NCBI GenBank assembly: GCA_018385415.1 | Contig: JAHAZA010000097.1 | Location: forward strand, 1 to 64,000 | Length of the DNA stretch: 64,000 nt | Origin: Treponema sp. | GTDB taxonomy: Bacteria > Spirochaetota > Spirochaetia > Treponematales > Treponemataceae | Direction: 5' to 3' | In this document: piece by piece, positions 1 through 10,160 of the stretch | Layout: each line of letters starts with the position of its first letter | Position numbering within the stretch: the stretch's first letter is position 1 | Translations under genes and position numbers: made by a program | Notes under the pieces: model-generated | Told to the model about the DNA's origin: nothing | The model's input: only the letters and a program-made list of their open reading frames with translations | Database searches by the model: none

Positions 1-13
1 GAATACTATATTT

Positions 14-3000
14 ATGTCAGAAAATAATACTCTCTCTAATGTTTCATTCAAAAAGGTTGTTACACCAATCAGATTTGGTATCGATGTTGGTTCTACAACC
101 GTAAAAGTTGCCGCTTTAGGTGATAAAGATGAACTTTTGTACAGCGCGTATGTAAGACATCGTGCTGACATCAGAAGCACTATCATCAAGGTTGTTACTG
201 ATGCAATGGACGAACTTTCGGCAAAATTACCAGAAGGCGAAAATCAGACTTTATCTGTAAAGGTAACTGGTTCGGGCGGTCTTGCTGTTTCCCATTGGCT
301 TTCTGTTCCGTTTATTCAGGAAGTAATAGCGGCAACAACTGCAGTTAGAAAGATTATTCCACAGACTGATGTTGTAATTGAACTTGGTGGTGAAGATGCC
401 AAGATCACATATTTTAAAGGTGGCGTTGAACAGCGTATGAACGGAACTTGTGCCGGTGGTACTGGTGCTTTTATCGATCAGATGGCTGCTCTTCTTGAAA
501 CTGATGCTGCCGGTCTTAACGAGCTTGCAAAAGGAGCTACAACAATTTATTCAATTGCAGCCCGCTGTGGTGTATTTGCAAAAACTGACGTTCAGCCTTT
601 GATCAACGAAGGCGCCCGTCGCGAAGATATTGCTGCTTCTATTTACCAGGCTGTTGTAAGCCAGACAATTTCTGGTCTTGCATGTGGTAAGCCTATCCGC
701 GGTCATGTAGCATTCCTTGGAGGTCCACTTCACTTTATGGACCAGCTCCGTTACCGCTTTATCGAAACTTTAAAATTAAAAGACGATGAAATCATCGTTC
801 CGGAAAATTCCCAGCTCTTTGTTGCAACAGGAGCTGCTTATTCTGCAGAACGCAAATTTATTGTTAACGCTGAAGGTAAGGAATATTCATTCCCTACAAT
901 TAAAGAATTCAAAGATAGTCTTACAAAACTTGTGGGGGCTGAGCTTTCAGAAGTGCAGCGCCTTGAACCATTGTTTACAACTGAGACAGAACTTGAGGAA
1001 TTCAGAAAGCGCCATGCAGGTGAAGTTGCTCTTCGCGGAAATCTTGATGAAGCTAAAGGTCCAGTATTCTTAGGACTTGACTCAGGTTCTACAACAACAA
1101 AGGCTGTCCTTACTGACAAAGACGGCCGCATTCTCTGGAATTACTATACACATAATGCAGGTTCTCCTGTGGACATCGCAGTCAAGATGCTCAAGGAGCT
1201 TTATTCCCGTCTTCCAAAAGATGTTTACATTGCCCGTGCAGTTTCTACAGGTTATGGTGAAGCTTTGTTCCAGGCCGCATTAGGCGTTGACTCTGGAGAA
1301 GTTGAAACAATCACTCACTTTAGGGCTGCAGATTTCTTTGTTCCTGGCGTTGAGTTCCTTCTTGATATCGGCGGTCAGGACATGAAGTGTCTTCGCATGA
1401 AAGATGGTGCAATCGTTTCAATTCAGCTTAACGAAGCATGTTCATCTGGTTGTGGTTCCTTCCTTGATAACTTTGCCCGTACAATGGGTATGGATGTAAA
1501 GGAATTTTCACAGATCGCACTTATGGCAAAAAAGCCGGTTGACCTTGGAAGCCGTTGTACTGTATTCATGAATTCCCGCGTAAAGCAGGCTCAGAAAGAA
1601 GGTGCAACTGTTGCTGATATTTCTGCAGGTCTTTCTTATTCTGTAATTAAAAATGCTTTGTTCAAGGTTATTAAACTTCGCAAAGCTTCTGATATTGGAA
1701 CTAAAGTTGTTGTTCAGGGTGGAACTTTCTTTAACGATGCAGTTCTTCGCGCATTTGAAAAAATTGCCGGCGTAAATGTATTCCGTCCTGATGTTGCAGG
1801 TCTGATGGGAGCTTACGGTTCTGCTTTGATCGCATGTGACCAGTGGATTGATCTTATGACACCAAAGCCAGGTGAACCTGAAGGTACTGTTCACGATGTT
1901 CGTTCTGGTATTGCAACTGTTGAACAGCTTGAAAACTTTAAGGTTGAACTTGATCTTCGCCGCTGTGGTAAATGTCAGAACAACTGTCTTTTGACTATCA
2001 ACACATTCCGTGCAAAAGATAAAGACGGAAATGAAACAGCCCGTACATTTGTAACTGGTAACAGATGTGAAAGAGGTCTTGAGATTGAAGGGGATGCACA
2101 GATCATCGATGCTTCAAACAAAGCGAACACAAATATCAAAGTTGATGAAAAGGATGAAATTCCAAACCTCTTTGCATGGAAATACAAACGCGTATTTGAT
2201 TATGTTCCATTAAAACCAGAAGATGCCCCAATGGGTGATGTAGGAATTCCTCGTATTTTGAATATGTACGAAAACTATCCATTGTGGTTTACATTCTTTA
2301 CAAAGCTTGGTTTCCGTGTTCGTCTTTCACCTCGTTCTACTCGCAAGGTTTACGAAAAAGGACTTGAATCAATTCCTTCTGAATCAGTTTGTTATCCAGG
2401 AAAAATTTCTCACGGACATATTGAATCTCTATTGCAGGCCGGATGTAAATTCATTTTCTATCCATGTGCACCTTATGAAAAGCAGGAAGATGCAGGAGCA
2501 GGAAACCACTACAACTGTCCGATTGTAACAAGCTACCCAGAAGTTTTGCGCAACAATATTGATGCTCTCCGTCAGGATTCGAGCATTCTTTATTTGGATC
2601 CATTCCTTCCTGTTTATGACAAGAAGCGTTTGGGATACCGTCTCTTTGAAGAACTCCATCCACACTTTCCAACATTGACTTTTGAAAAGATCATGGATGC
2701 AGTAGAAGCTGCCTGGGCTGAACAGGAAAAATTCCGTGAAGATGTAAAGATTGCTGGTGAGGAAGCTCTTGAAACAATCATTACAAACGGAGTAAACGGT
2801 ATTGTTCTTGCCGGCCGTCCATATCATCTTGACCCAGAAATTAATCATGGTATTCCAGAAATGATCAATGGACTTGGACTTGCTGTATTTACAGAAGATT
2901 CCCTTGCTCACTTTGGTGCAATTGAACGCCCGCTGCGTATCATCGACCAGTGGGTTTACCATAATCGTCTTTACAGAGCTGCAAGCTTTGTAGCAGGAAC

Positions 3001-4606
3001 TCCAAATCTTGAACTTGTTCAGCTTACTTCATTTGGTTGTGGACTTGATGCTGTTACAGCAGACCAGGTTGATGAAATCATGAAGGCAAAAGGCCGCATG
3101 TATACTTTAATCAAGATCGATGAAGGAAGTAACCTTGGTGCCGTCCGCATTCGAATCCGTTCTCTCATTGCGGCAGTTAAAGAACGAGAACGCAATCACA
3201 AGAAATATCCTGTAAAACCTGCTTCATATCAACGCCAGGTATTTACAAAAGAGATGAAGTATAAACATACAATCATCGGTCCTCAGATGTCTCCAATTCA
3301 CTTTAGAATTTTGCAGAAGGCATTCCAGTACTGTGGTTATAACTTTGTAATTCTTGATGCTGTTGATCCAAAGGCTGTAGAAACAGGATTGAAGTATGTT
3401 AATAACGATGCTTGTTATCCTTCTATTCTTGTTGCAGGTCAGATGATTGCAGCCCTTGAATCTGGAAAATATGATCTTGATAATACATCGTTGATTATTA
3501 CTCAGACTGGTGGTGGTTGTCGTGCTACAAACTACATTGGTTTTATCCGTCGTGCATTAAACGATGCAGGATGGGGACATATTCCTGTTCTTTCATTAAG
3601 TGCACAGGGATTTGAAAAAAATCCTGGATTTAAAATTACACCGGTATTGCTACATCGTTGTCTTATGGCAATTATGGCTGGTGATGTATTAATGCGTGTT
3701 CTTTACAGAACTCGTCCTTACGAAAAAGTTCCAGGCAGCGCAAATGCTCTTTATGAAAAATGGAGTGCACGAGCAGAGCAGTGTATTAAATCAACATCAT
3801 TTGTTAAGTATCATAAACTGATAAAGAATATAATCAAGGAATTTGATGAACTTCCACTTCTTCCTGTTAAGAAGCCTCGAGTTGGTGTAGTAGGTGAAAT
3901 TCTTGTAAAATTCCATCCTACTGCAAACAACAAGATTGTAGAAACAATCGAAGCAGAAGGTGCAGAATGTGTAATGCCGGATCTGGCTGACTTCTTTTTC
4001 TATTCATTCTCCACAGGAATTTTCCGTCACGAAGAACTTGCATTCCCTAAGAAGACAGAGCGCAATGCAAAGCTCTTTGTATGGTTCCTTGAATTGTATC
4101 GTAACAAGATGAAGAAGTATCTTAATAAGTCTCATCGCTTTGAAGCTCCAAATTCAATTTATAAAATGATGGACAGTGTTGATGATATTGTTCAGCTTGG
4201 AAATATTACTGGTGAAGGCTGGTTCCTTACTGCAGAAATGGTTGAGCTTATCCATTCTGGTTGTCCAAGCATTGCATGTGTTCAGCCATTTGCATGTCTT
4301 CCAAATCATGTAACAGGTAAGGGAATGATTAAGGAACTTCGACGCCGTTATCCTGAAAGCAACATCAGTGCAATCGATTACGATCCGGGAAGCTCAGAAG
4401 TTAACCAGCTTAATCGTCTTAAGCTTCTTCTTTCTAACGCACCAGCAGGTAAGCATCCTGATGAAAACAAAGACGGAATGCTTGAAGTATGGAATGGAAA
4501 GAAATACGATCTGGTAAAACCAGAAGTAAGACTTGCAGAAGGGGCAAATGTATTTACAGATCCAGAACCTGTAGATGACCTTCATATGCCACCAGCTGGA
4601 AACTAA
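14..4606 (+). CDS. Giant 2-hydroxyacyl-CoA dehydratase activase-type protein (two BadF/HgdC ATPase modules plus DUF2229-like region)
   Basis: 1530 residues. Two tandem ASKHA/BadF-BcrA-type ATPase modules are visible. Module 1 has GIDVGSTTVK near residue 22; module 2 has GLDSGSTTTK near residue 354. Each carries two cysteines 39 residues apart (C146/C185 and C476/C515), the spacing of the [4Fe-4S] ligands at the HgdC dimer interface. A Cys-rich stretch (CGKCQNNC, about 650-660) follows, then a long DUF2229/CoA-activase-like region from about 740 to the end with conserved Cys, Pro and Gly motifs such as CYPGKISHGH. In the family, such activases use ATP to drive one-electron reduction of a partner dehydratase or double-cubane protein. 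No dehydratase alpha/beta genes lie next to it here, so the partner is unknown. The start ATG lies 13 bases from the window edge, so its promoter cannot be judged. Family call is firm; substrate is not known. Confidence 0.88.
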   Translation: MSENNTLSNVSFKKVVTPIRFGIDVGSTTVKVAALGDKDELLYSAYVRHRADIRSTIIKVVTDAMDELSAKLPEGENQTLSVKVTGSGGLAVSHWLSVPFIQEVIAATTAVRKIIPQTDVVIELGGEDAKITYFKGGVEQRMNGTCAGGTGAFIDQMAALLETDAAGLNELAKGATTIYSIAARCGVFAKTDVQPLINEGARREDIAASIYQAVVSQTISGLACGKPIRGHVAFLGGPLHFMDQLRYRFIETLKLKDDEIIVPENSQLFVATGAAYSAERKFIVNAEGKEYSFPTIKEFKDSLTKLVGAELSEVQRLEPLFTTETELEEFRKRHAGEVALRGNLDEAKGPVFLGLDSGSTTTKAVLTDKDGRILWNYYTHNAGSPVDIAVKMLKELYSRLPKDVYIARAVSTGYGEALFQAALGVDSGEVETITHFRAADFFVPGVEFLLDIGGQDMKCLRMKDGAIVSIQLNEACSSGCGSFLDNFARTMGMDVKEFSQIALMAKKPVDLGSRCTVFMNSRVKQAQKEGATVADISAGLSYSVIKNALFKVIKLRKASDIGTKVVVQGGTFFNDAVLRAFEKIAGVNVFRPDVAGLMGAYGSALIACDQWIDLMTPKPGEPEGTVHDVRSGIATVEQLENFKVELDLRRCGKCQNNCLLTINTFRAKDKDGNETARTFVTGNRCERGLEIEGDAQIIDASNKANTNIKVDEKDEIPNLFAWKYKRVFDYVPLKPEDAPMGDVGIPRILNMYENYPLWFTFFTKLGFRVRLSPRSTRKVYEKGLESIPSESVCYPGKISHGHIESLLQAGCKFIFYPCAPYEKQEDAGAGNHYNCPIVTSYPEVLRNNIDALRQDSSILYLDPFLPVYDKKRLGYRLFEELHPHFPTLTFEKIMDAVEAAWAEQEKFREDVKIAGEEALETIITNGVNGIVLAGRPYHLDPEINHGIPEMINGLGLAVFTEDSLAHFGAIERPLRIIDQWVYHNRLYRAASFVAGTPNLELVQLTSFGCGLDAVTADQVDEIMKAKGRMYTLIKIDEGSNLGAVRIRIRSLIAAVKERERNHKKYPVKPASYQRQVFTKEMKYKHTIIGPQMSPIHFRILQKAFQYCGYNFVILDAVDPKAVETGLKYVNNDACYPSILVAGQMIAALESGKYDLDNTSLIITQTGGGCRATNYIGFIRRALNDAGWGHIPVLSLSAQGFEKNPGFKITPVLLHRCLMAIMAGDVLMRVLYRTRPYEKVPGSANALYEKWSARAEQCIKSTSFVKYHKLIKNIIKEFDELPLLPVKKPRVGVVGEILVKFHPTANNKIVETIEAEGAECVMPDLADFFFYSFSTGIFRHEELAFPKKTERNAKLFVWFLELYRNKMKKYLNKSHRFEAPNSIYKMMDSVDDIVQLGNITGEGWFLTAEMVELIHSGCPSIACVQPFACLPNHVTGKGMIKELRRRYPESNISAIDYDPGSSEVNQLNRLKLLLSNAPAGKHPDENKDGMLEVWNGKKYDLVKPEVRLAEGANVFTDPEPVDDLHMPPAGN

Positions 4607-4650
4607 TTATCTGTAGGTTTGTTTTTGAGTCAGGAATCTGAGGGGGATGA

Positions 4651-6042
4651 ATGAAGTCTTGTAAAAAAATATTTGCAGCGGTTATTTCTGCTGCTTCATT
4701 ACTTATGTCTTCACTATATGCAGAATACAATAGTCTTGGTATTCCTGATTCTGCAGAAATTAGAAAAACTATTATAGATAACTGGCTGAATCAGGACCTG
4801 GAAGGCATCCGTATGCAGAATTCTCAAATACGTGCAAATAAAGCCGGAGAAATTTTTCAGATAAGCCTTGAAGAACAATCTGATGTTTTTGCTGTTTATG
4901 TTTCACCAAGAACTCAGATTAATATTGATGTTTATGACAGCACAGGTGTTCATACCGTTACAGAAGATGCCTATCCGGTAAATGCTTTCGGTTCATGGAT
5001 GTATGTTCGCAGCAAAGATGACGGAAAGCCTGAATATCTTCGCATATATGTTGCAAAAAACAGTGATGTATATATTCAGTTTAAACCTCATAAAAATGTT
5101 ACAACTTGTGATTTTGTAATATTCAATTCTTTTGCAGCACAGAATGTTCCTCTTGGAATACCATTTGAAAAGCTTTTAACTTCAAGTGTTCAGGAAATTT
5201 ATAATCTGACAAAAAATTCTCTGCCTTGGAATTATTCTGGTTATGTTCAGAATCAGTATGATTCAAATATTTTGATGGTAAAAACTATTCGTACATATCT
5301 TAAGGATATTGCATATGAAAACGATGCGATGTACGACGAAATTGGAAAAAATATTTCAATCACAAAAGGAACTTTGCATATTCCTGAAGAACGAAATAAA
5401 GGTAAGCTTGTTCTTTCTTCATGTGGTTTTGTAAAATGGGTTGTTGATGGACTTGTTGATCCTATCGCAGGAAGCTACTTAAAGCGCGGACCTTTAATTG
5501 AATCTACAGTTGAATATAATCCTACAGGTTATCAGGGAAATTTAAATAATTCTTTCAATACAAACTTTAGTCTGGACTGGACCCGTAATCTTGCAGCAGC
5601 AGCGCTGTCTGTGAGAGCAAAGAAAACATACCTTTATAAAGATACTGGTGTAGATGTAACAGTAGAACCTTTTACAGCTGTTTACACAAGTAAAGGTGTT
5701 ACTAATACAGCAGGTTATATTAAAAATACAGGATATCAGCCGGATAATCTTAAAGCGCTGCTTTATGTGCTGGCAATTACTGAGCCTGATTATTTTTATC
5801 TTGCAGCTATACGTCAAACAGATAGAAAAAGTTCTGAAGTTAAAGTGTTTAATGATGCTGCTGTAATTTTCCCATTCTTTGATAAAAACGGAACATTCCA
5901 TATTTCTGTATTTATGGATGGTGAAGAGTTAAAGTATAACGATTTTGAAAAATATCTTGTAAAATCTAAAGATTGCTTCGTACATTTGACAAGAATTAAA
6001 ACTTCATCGAACTTTTATCCAATGGGAATAAAGGGTAAATAA
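4651..6042 (+). CDS. Secreted protein of unknown function
   Basis: 463 residues. The N-terminus is a clear Sec signal peptide (MKSCKK, hydrophobic core, SSLYA cleavage region), with no lipobox cysteine, so the product is probably periplasmic or exported. I recognise no domain; the rest is mixed-composition soluble protein with many Asn, Tyr and aromatic residues and no further membrane segment. The start is supported by a strong AGGGGGATGA ribosome-binding site immediately upstream. It lies 44 bp after the activase gene on the same strand and may be co-transcribed, but no functional link is evident. A hairpin spanning the stop codon follows. Confidence 0.75.
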   Translation: MKSCKKIFAAVISAASLLMSSLYAEYNSLGIPDSAEIRKTIIDNWLNQDLEGIRMQNSQIRANKAGEIFQISLEEQSDVFAVYVSPRTQINIDVYDSTGVHTVTEDAYPVNAFGSWMYVRSKDDGKPEYLRIYVAKNSDVYIQFKPHKNVTTCDFVIFNSFAAQNVPLGIPFEKLLTSSVQEIYNLTKNSLPWNYSGYVQNQYDSNILMVKTIRTYLKDIAYENDAMYDEIGKNISITKGTLHIPEERNKGKLVLSSCGFVKWVVDGLVDPIAGSYLKRGPLIESTVEYNPTGYQGNLNNSFNTNFSLDWTRNLAAAALSVRAKKTYLYKDTGVDVTVEPFTAVYTSKGVTNTAGYIKNTGYQPDNLKALLYVLAITEPDYFYLAAIRQTDRKSSEVKVFNDAAVIFPFFDKNGTFHISVFMDGEELKYNDFEKYLVKSKDCFVHLTRIKTSSNFYPMGIKGK

Positions 6043-6066
6043 CTCTTTATTATTTACCCTTTATAT
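6031..6066 (+). terminator. Hairpin spanning the stop codon of the secreted-protein gene
   Basis: GGGTAAAT and ATTTACCC form an 8-bp inverted repeat that includes the stop codon, followed by a weak T-rich run (TTTATATT). It is a plausible weak intrinsic terminator before the next promoter. Confidence 0.45.
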
Positions 6067-6082
6067 TGTAGATAAAATAGTT

Positions 6083-6094
6083 TATAATAGAAAT
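6083..6094 (+). promoter_or_regulatory. Promoter -10 for HAD hydrolase, leaderless
   Basis: A perfect TATAAT (6083-6088) sits 6 nt before the ATG at 6095, so a start 7 nt downstream of the -10 would coincide with the start codon. No good -35 hexamer is seen, and there is no Shine-Dalgarno sequence. Confidence 0.5.
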
Positions 6095-6766
6095 ATGCTG
6101 CACGATGTGAAAGTTATTGCTTTTGATATTGATGGAACTCTATATCCTCAGATGAGATTTAATGTGAGAATTTTATTTCATTTTTTAACTCATTTGAAGT
6201 TCTATTTTAATTTCTGGCAGGTTCGTAAGGCTTTGCGTCGTTGTGCTCCGCTTCCTGATTTGTTCAGATATCAGGCAATTCTTCTTTCAGAACGATTGCA
6301 TTGTACAACTCCGGAAGCAGAAAAATATCTTCAGGATTATGTTTATGGACCATATCCTGAAATTTTTAAAAAGGTAAAACCTTACAAGAATGTTAAAGAA
6401 ACATTCATAAAACTTAAAGAAGCTGGTTATAAGGTTGCAATTCTATCCGATTTTCCTCCTGAACAGAAGGGAGATATCTGGGGAGTTCTTCCTTATTGTG
6501 ATGGGGTTTATGGTGCTGAGCATATTGGTGCATTAAAACCATCAAAATATACGTTTGGTATTATGGCAAAGGAATTAGGCTTTCCATTGCAGAATATACT
6601 TTACGTAGGAAATAATAAAAAGTGTGATGTTGATGGCCCAAGAAATGCCGGAATGAAAACTGCATATCTTTTGCCATGGTGGCGCAGACTTCTACACATA
6701 CCATTAAAGGAAGCGGATATATGTTTTAAAAACTATCGCCAATTTATGGACATTGTGTTAAAATAA
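6095..6766 (+). CDS. HAD-superfamily phosphatase
   Basis: 223 residues with all four HAD motifs. Motif I is FDIDGTLYP (nucleophile and general-acid Asp) near residue 10. Motif II is AILSD at about 119-123. The motif III lysine is in GALKPSKYTF near 150. Motif IV is LYVGNNKKCDVDGPRNAG near 170. A helical cap lies between motifs I and II, so this is a C1-cap, phosphoglycolate/pyrophosphatase-like member. The substrate cannot be deduced. The gene is preceded by a -10 hexamer abutting the ATG and has no Shine-Dalgarno sequence, so it may be read from a leaderless transcript. The downstream SpiroCoCo gene starts 27 bp later with its own ribosome-binding site. Confidence 0.85.
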   Translation: MLHDVKVIAFDIDGTLYPQMRFNVRILFHFLTHLKFYFNFWQVRKALRRCAPLPDLFRYQAILLSERLHCTTPEAEKYLQDYVYGPYPEIFKKVKPYKNVKETFIKLKEAGYKVAILSDFPPEQKGDIWGVLPYCDGVYGAEHIGALKPSKYTFGIMAKELGFPLQNILYVGNNKKCDVDGPRNAGMKTAYLLPWWRRLLHIPLKEADICFKNYRQFMDIVLK

Positions 6767-6793
6767 AATATAAAACTTTTTGGGTGGGAAAAA

Positions 6794-9700
6794 GTGAATA
6801 CATTCATTATCATTATCATTGCTGTAGCTGTGTCTGCAGTTTTTACTATTGCTTTAAAATTAATCGATAAAGACAAGAATTCAATGGAAAAGGTAAAACG
6901 CTATGCTGACAAGCGTTTAGGTGAATTTGAAACTTATTTTGGTGAAAAAGCAAAACAAATTAAAATGCATTCTGCGGAACTTGATGGTCAGCAGCAGCAG
7001 GCTGTAGCAGCTGTAAAAAAACTTGAAATTCAGATTGATGAATTTAAGGAAATGATTCATTCCCTTGAAAAAGATACAGGTGCAGTTCACTCAATCGAAG
7101 AAAAAATCAACGCATATGGTTCTAAAATTGAAACCCTTTCAGAAATGACATCTGCTGTTGAAGAGAATCTTAATAAAATCAAAGCTGAATCAAATTATAT
7201 CAGCAAAGTAAATGACAAGCTTGCTGAAAGTAAATCAAGTCTCGATAAAATTGAAAAGCAGATTCCTGTTGTTATTCAGGAATTTTCTAAACGTAACAGT
7301 GAACAGCTTAAAATTATCGGTGCCGATTTACTTAAAAAATATGATGACCGCTCAAAAGAAATTGAAATAAATACAAAAAATGCTGTTGAACAGTATGAAG
7401 AAGTTAGAACTCGTATTAACAGCGATGTAAGTGGAATTTATTCAAACGCTGCAAAGAAGGTTGAAGCCCTTGAAGATGATGCGTTTAAGCGTTTAAGTGT
7501 TTTGTCTCAGGAACGTATTGAAACTTATAAAACACAAGTTGAACAGTCAGAAAATTCCATTAAAAAATATCAGACAGAACTTGAAGAACAGCTTGCAGAA
7601 ATGCAGGAACGCTATGATAGTCTTTTCGATGAAGCTATCAGTAAGGCTGATGAGAAAGAAAAGGCCGCATACGAAAAATATACAAATACTGCAAAAAATC
7701 ATATTGAAACATTTAAAACAAATGTTGAAGAAAAGATTCATACAATGCAGGATACAATCAAACAGAATCTTGCAGATTTGAAAACTCAGACTGCAGCAAG
7801 TGCAAAAGATGCGAAGGCTGCAATTACTGAACTTAAAGCAAGCTGTCAGGATGCTGTTGCTGAAGCAAAGGAATCTGGTAAAGAAGTTTCAGCACATAAA
7901 GAAGAAGTCGAAGCAGCAATTGCTAAATTTGAAAAAGATACTGCAAATAAAATTGCAGAAGTTAATAAGCGTCTTGAAGATGCTGTTAAGAAAGCTATTG
8001 CAATTTATGATTCTAAACAGGCAGAGAATCTGCTTCAGCTTGATAAGCAGCTTGATCAGTATAAAAAAGACATGTATTACAGACTGGAACGTCTTGAGAC
8101 AAGTGGTCAGGATATTGATCAGCTCGAAAAGGTTCTTCATAAATCAATGGTAGAAACACAAAATCATGTAATGGCTGAATTTAAAGTGTTTACTGATGCC
8201 ACAAAAGTTCAGTCTGATAGTCTTGCTACACAGATTGCAGATCTTGAATCTCATATGGATGAATTAAGAAGTCAGACAATGGACAGTGTTTCAGATAAAC
8301 TTACAACATTTGAATCAGAATTTACAGCTAATCTTAAAGTACGTGAAGAAAAGATTCAGGAAGATCTTGATAGCTGGAAACAGAATATTGATTCAAGAGT
8401 TGATACATTTACAAATACCCTTGAAGAAAATGCTGTGTCTAGAATTGATGTAATTAATGCACAGGTTAGCGATATGGAAAATAAAGTTCGTGACTTTGTT
8501 GACCAGTATAAATCTGAACTTGAAACTGCGGTTAATACTTCTGATGAAACACTTAGAATTGAAACAGAAAAGCATGCTGCAAAAATCAAGGAAGATCTTC
8601 AGATTCAGCAGGAAGATATTATTGCTCAGCTTGAACAGTATAAAGATGAACTTGAAGAGAAGAGTAATATCAGTACATCAAAAATTGATGAAGCTATTGA
8701 AGATTTTAATTCCTGGAAGCAGCAGCTATCACAGCAGTTTGATGAGCGCAAGAATGCTTATGAAGGTGAACTTGATGGCTTGAAAGAACTTGCTTATGAA
8801 AAAGCTCAGGATGTAAAGAAAGAACTTGATGAGCTTGTTGAAAAATATCGTCAGAGCACAATGGAAAAGCAGGAAGAAATTCAGGCTTCTATTAATTCCC
8901 TTGATGATAAGACAAATACTTCCCTTCAGGAATATAAAGATAAATCAGATGAAATCATTTCTCAGCTTGATGCGATGTATACAAAAATGCTTGATACAAC
9001 AGAAGACCGTATTAAAGAACAGAATGACAGATCAGAAAAGAAAATCAAGACTCTCATGGAACAGATCGAAAAAGCATCAAATGATAACCGTGTCCGCCAC
9101 TCAGATATGGTATTAAAGATGCAGAATGATCAGAATGACATCCAGACAAGAATTACTGATTTGAGTAAAGAAGTTAAGGAAGTGGAATCTCAGATGTCTG
9201 TTTTCGAAAAAGCAGAAAATATGAGAAGACAGCTTGAAGAAGAAATTAATTCTATTTCTTTGAATTTTGAAAAGCTTGACGGCTTTAAGGTTGCCGCAGA
9301 AGCATTTAACAATCAGTTTGATGCTCTTGTCAGCATGAACGGTGAAGCAGAAGAACGTCTTGAGAAATTTAATACTGCGCGTAAACAGATTGATAATCTT
9401 GAAAAAGACTTTAATAAGCTCATTGTAATGTCTGGTTCTATGGATGATAAAGTTCGTCAGCTCCAGTCTACAAGTGATGATTTACAGTCAATGGAAGTGA
9501 AGGTAAGGGATTTTCAGGAAACACTTACTAATATTTCATTAACTTATGAACGTCTTGATAAGAAGACAGAAGTTATTGATAGAGTCTCAATGGATGTAGA
9601 CAAATCATTTGCACAGTTAAAGGAACTTGAACAGAGACTTACTAATGCAAACAGACAGATTCAGTCATTGCCTGCAGAAATTAAGGATGTTCAGGCAAAT

Positions 9701-10084
9701 GTTGATACATTGTTGAAGAATACAAAACATCTTGATGCAGCAGTAGATAAACTTGATTCATTGAATGCAATGGTTCAGGATGCTGAAGAGAGAATTAATA
9801 AGATTCAGAGTGACCGTGATGGTCTTGCTAGAGCAGAGGCTCGCATTGCAGATCTTTCTAAAAATATTGATGGAAAACTTAATGCACTTAAGGCTATTTC
9901 AGAAACCAGTGGAAAGACAAAGTCAACATCAAGTTCACGATCTTCTTCTAGTAAAACATTGAGTCCTAGAAAACGTGATAGTATTCATGCTTTGAAACAG
10001 CAGGGCTGGAAGAACGAAGAGATTGCTGCTAATCTTGGAATTACATTATCAGAAGTTGAACTTGTACTTGAGTTACCAGAGTAA
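6794..10084 (+). CDS. SpiroCoCo-type membrane-anchored coiled-coil protein with C-terminal helix-turn-helix
   Basis: 1096 residues from a GTG start preceded by GGGTGGG. Residues 4-24 (Ile/Val/Ala-rich) form a single N-terminal membrane anchor. Residues of about 30-1030 are almost unbroken heptad-rich coiled coil rich in Lys, Glu, Gln and Asp. A Ser-rich linker follows, and the last 40 or so residues (SPRKRDSIHALKQQGWKN onward, then EEIAANLGITLSEVELVLEL) look like a helix-turn-helix. Very long coiled-coil proteins of this type are characteristic of spirochaetes; their role is unproven, with a cytoskeletal or envelope scaffold usually considered. The combination suggests a rod anchored in the inner membrane with a DNA- or protein-binding tip. 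It ends at a bidirectional terminator shared with ispDF. Confidence 0.85.
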   Translation: MNTFIIIIIAVAVSAVFTIALKLIDKDKNSMEKVKRYADKRLGEFETYFGEKAKQIKMHSAELDGQQQQAVAAVKKLEIQIDEFKEMIHSLEKDTGAVHSIEEKINAYGSKIETLSEMTSAVEENLNKIKAESNYISKVNDKLAESKSSLDKIEKQIPVVIQEFSKRNSEQLKIIGADLLKKYDDRSKEIEINTKNAVEQYEEVRTRINSDVSGIYSNAAKKVEALEDDAFKRLSVLSQERIETYKTQVEQSENSIKKYQTELEEQLAEMQERYDSLFDEAISKADEKEKAAYEKYTNTAKNHIETFKTNVEEKIHTMQDTIKQNLADLKTQTAASAKDAKAAITELKASCQDAVAEAKESGKEVSAHKEEVEAAIAKFEKDTANKIAEVNKRLEDAVKKAIAIYDSKQAENLLQLDKQLDQYKKDMYYRLERLETSGQDIDQLEKVLHKSMVETQNHVMAEFKVFTDATKVQSDSLATQIADLESHMDELRSQTMDSVSDKLTTFESEFTANLKVREEKIQEDLDSWKQNIDSRVDTFTNTLEENAVSRIDVINAQVSDMENKVRDFVDQYKSELETAVNTSDETLRIETEKHAAKIKEDLQIQQEDIIAQLEQYKDELEEKSNISTSKIDEAIEDFNSWKQQLSQQFDERKNAYEGELDGLKELAYEKAQDVKKELDELVEKYRQSTMEKQEEIQASINSLDDKTNTSLQEYKDKSDEIISQLDAMYTKMLDTTEDRIKEQNDRSEKKIKTLMEQIEKASNDNRVRHSDMVLKMQNDQNDIQTRITDLSKEVKEVESQMSVFEKAENMRRQLEEEINSISLNFEKLDGFKVAAEAFNNQFDALVSMNGEAEERLEKFNTARKQIDNLEKDFNKLIVMSGSMDDKVRQLQSTSDDLQSMEVKVRDFQETLTNISLTYERLDKKTEVIDRVSMDVDKSFAQLKELEQRLTNANRQIQSLPAEIKDVQANVDTLLKNTKHLDAAVDKLDSLNAMVQDAEERINKIQSDRDGLARAEARIADLSKNIDGKLNALKAISETSGKTKSTSSSRSSSSKTLSPRKRDSIHALKQQGWKNEEIAANLGITLSEVELVLELPE

Positions 10085-10112
10085 AAGATTGTAAAAAAAA
10101 GTGAGAAATTTG

Positions 10113-10160
10113 AAGTGTACCTTAAAAGTTGGAGACAATTTTTGAGGTACACTTTTTTTA
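10113..10160. terminator. Bidirectional terminator, IS-end-like palindrome
   Basis: AAGTGTACCTTAAAA (10113-10127) pairs with TTTTTGAGGTACACTT (10139-10154), followed by a T run; an A-rich tract lies on the left. It sits between convergent SpiroCoCo (+) and ispDF (-). Its sequence, including an internal GTTGGA, resembles the ends of the IS remnant at 60.86-61.13 kb. Confidence 0.75.

Noticed and set aside
7497..9116. Several frames inside the SpiroCoCo gene on both strands
   Set aside because: They are Lys/Leu- or Phe/Cys-rich shadows of the coiled-coil coding sequence.
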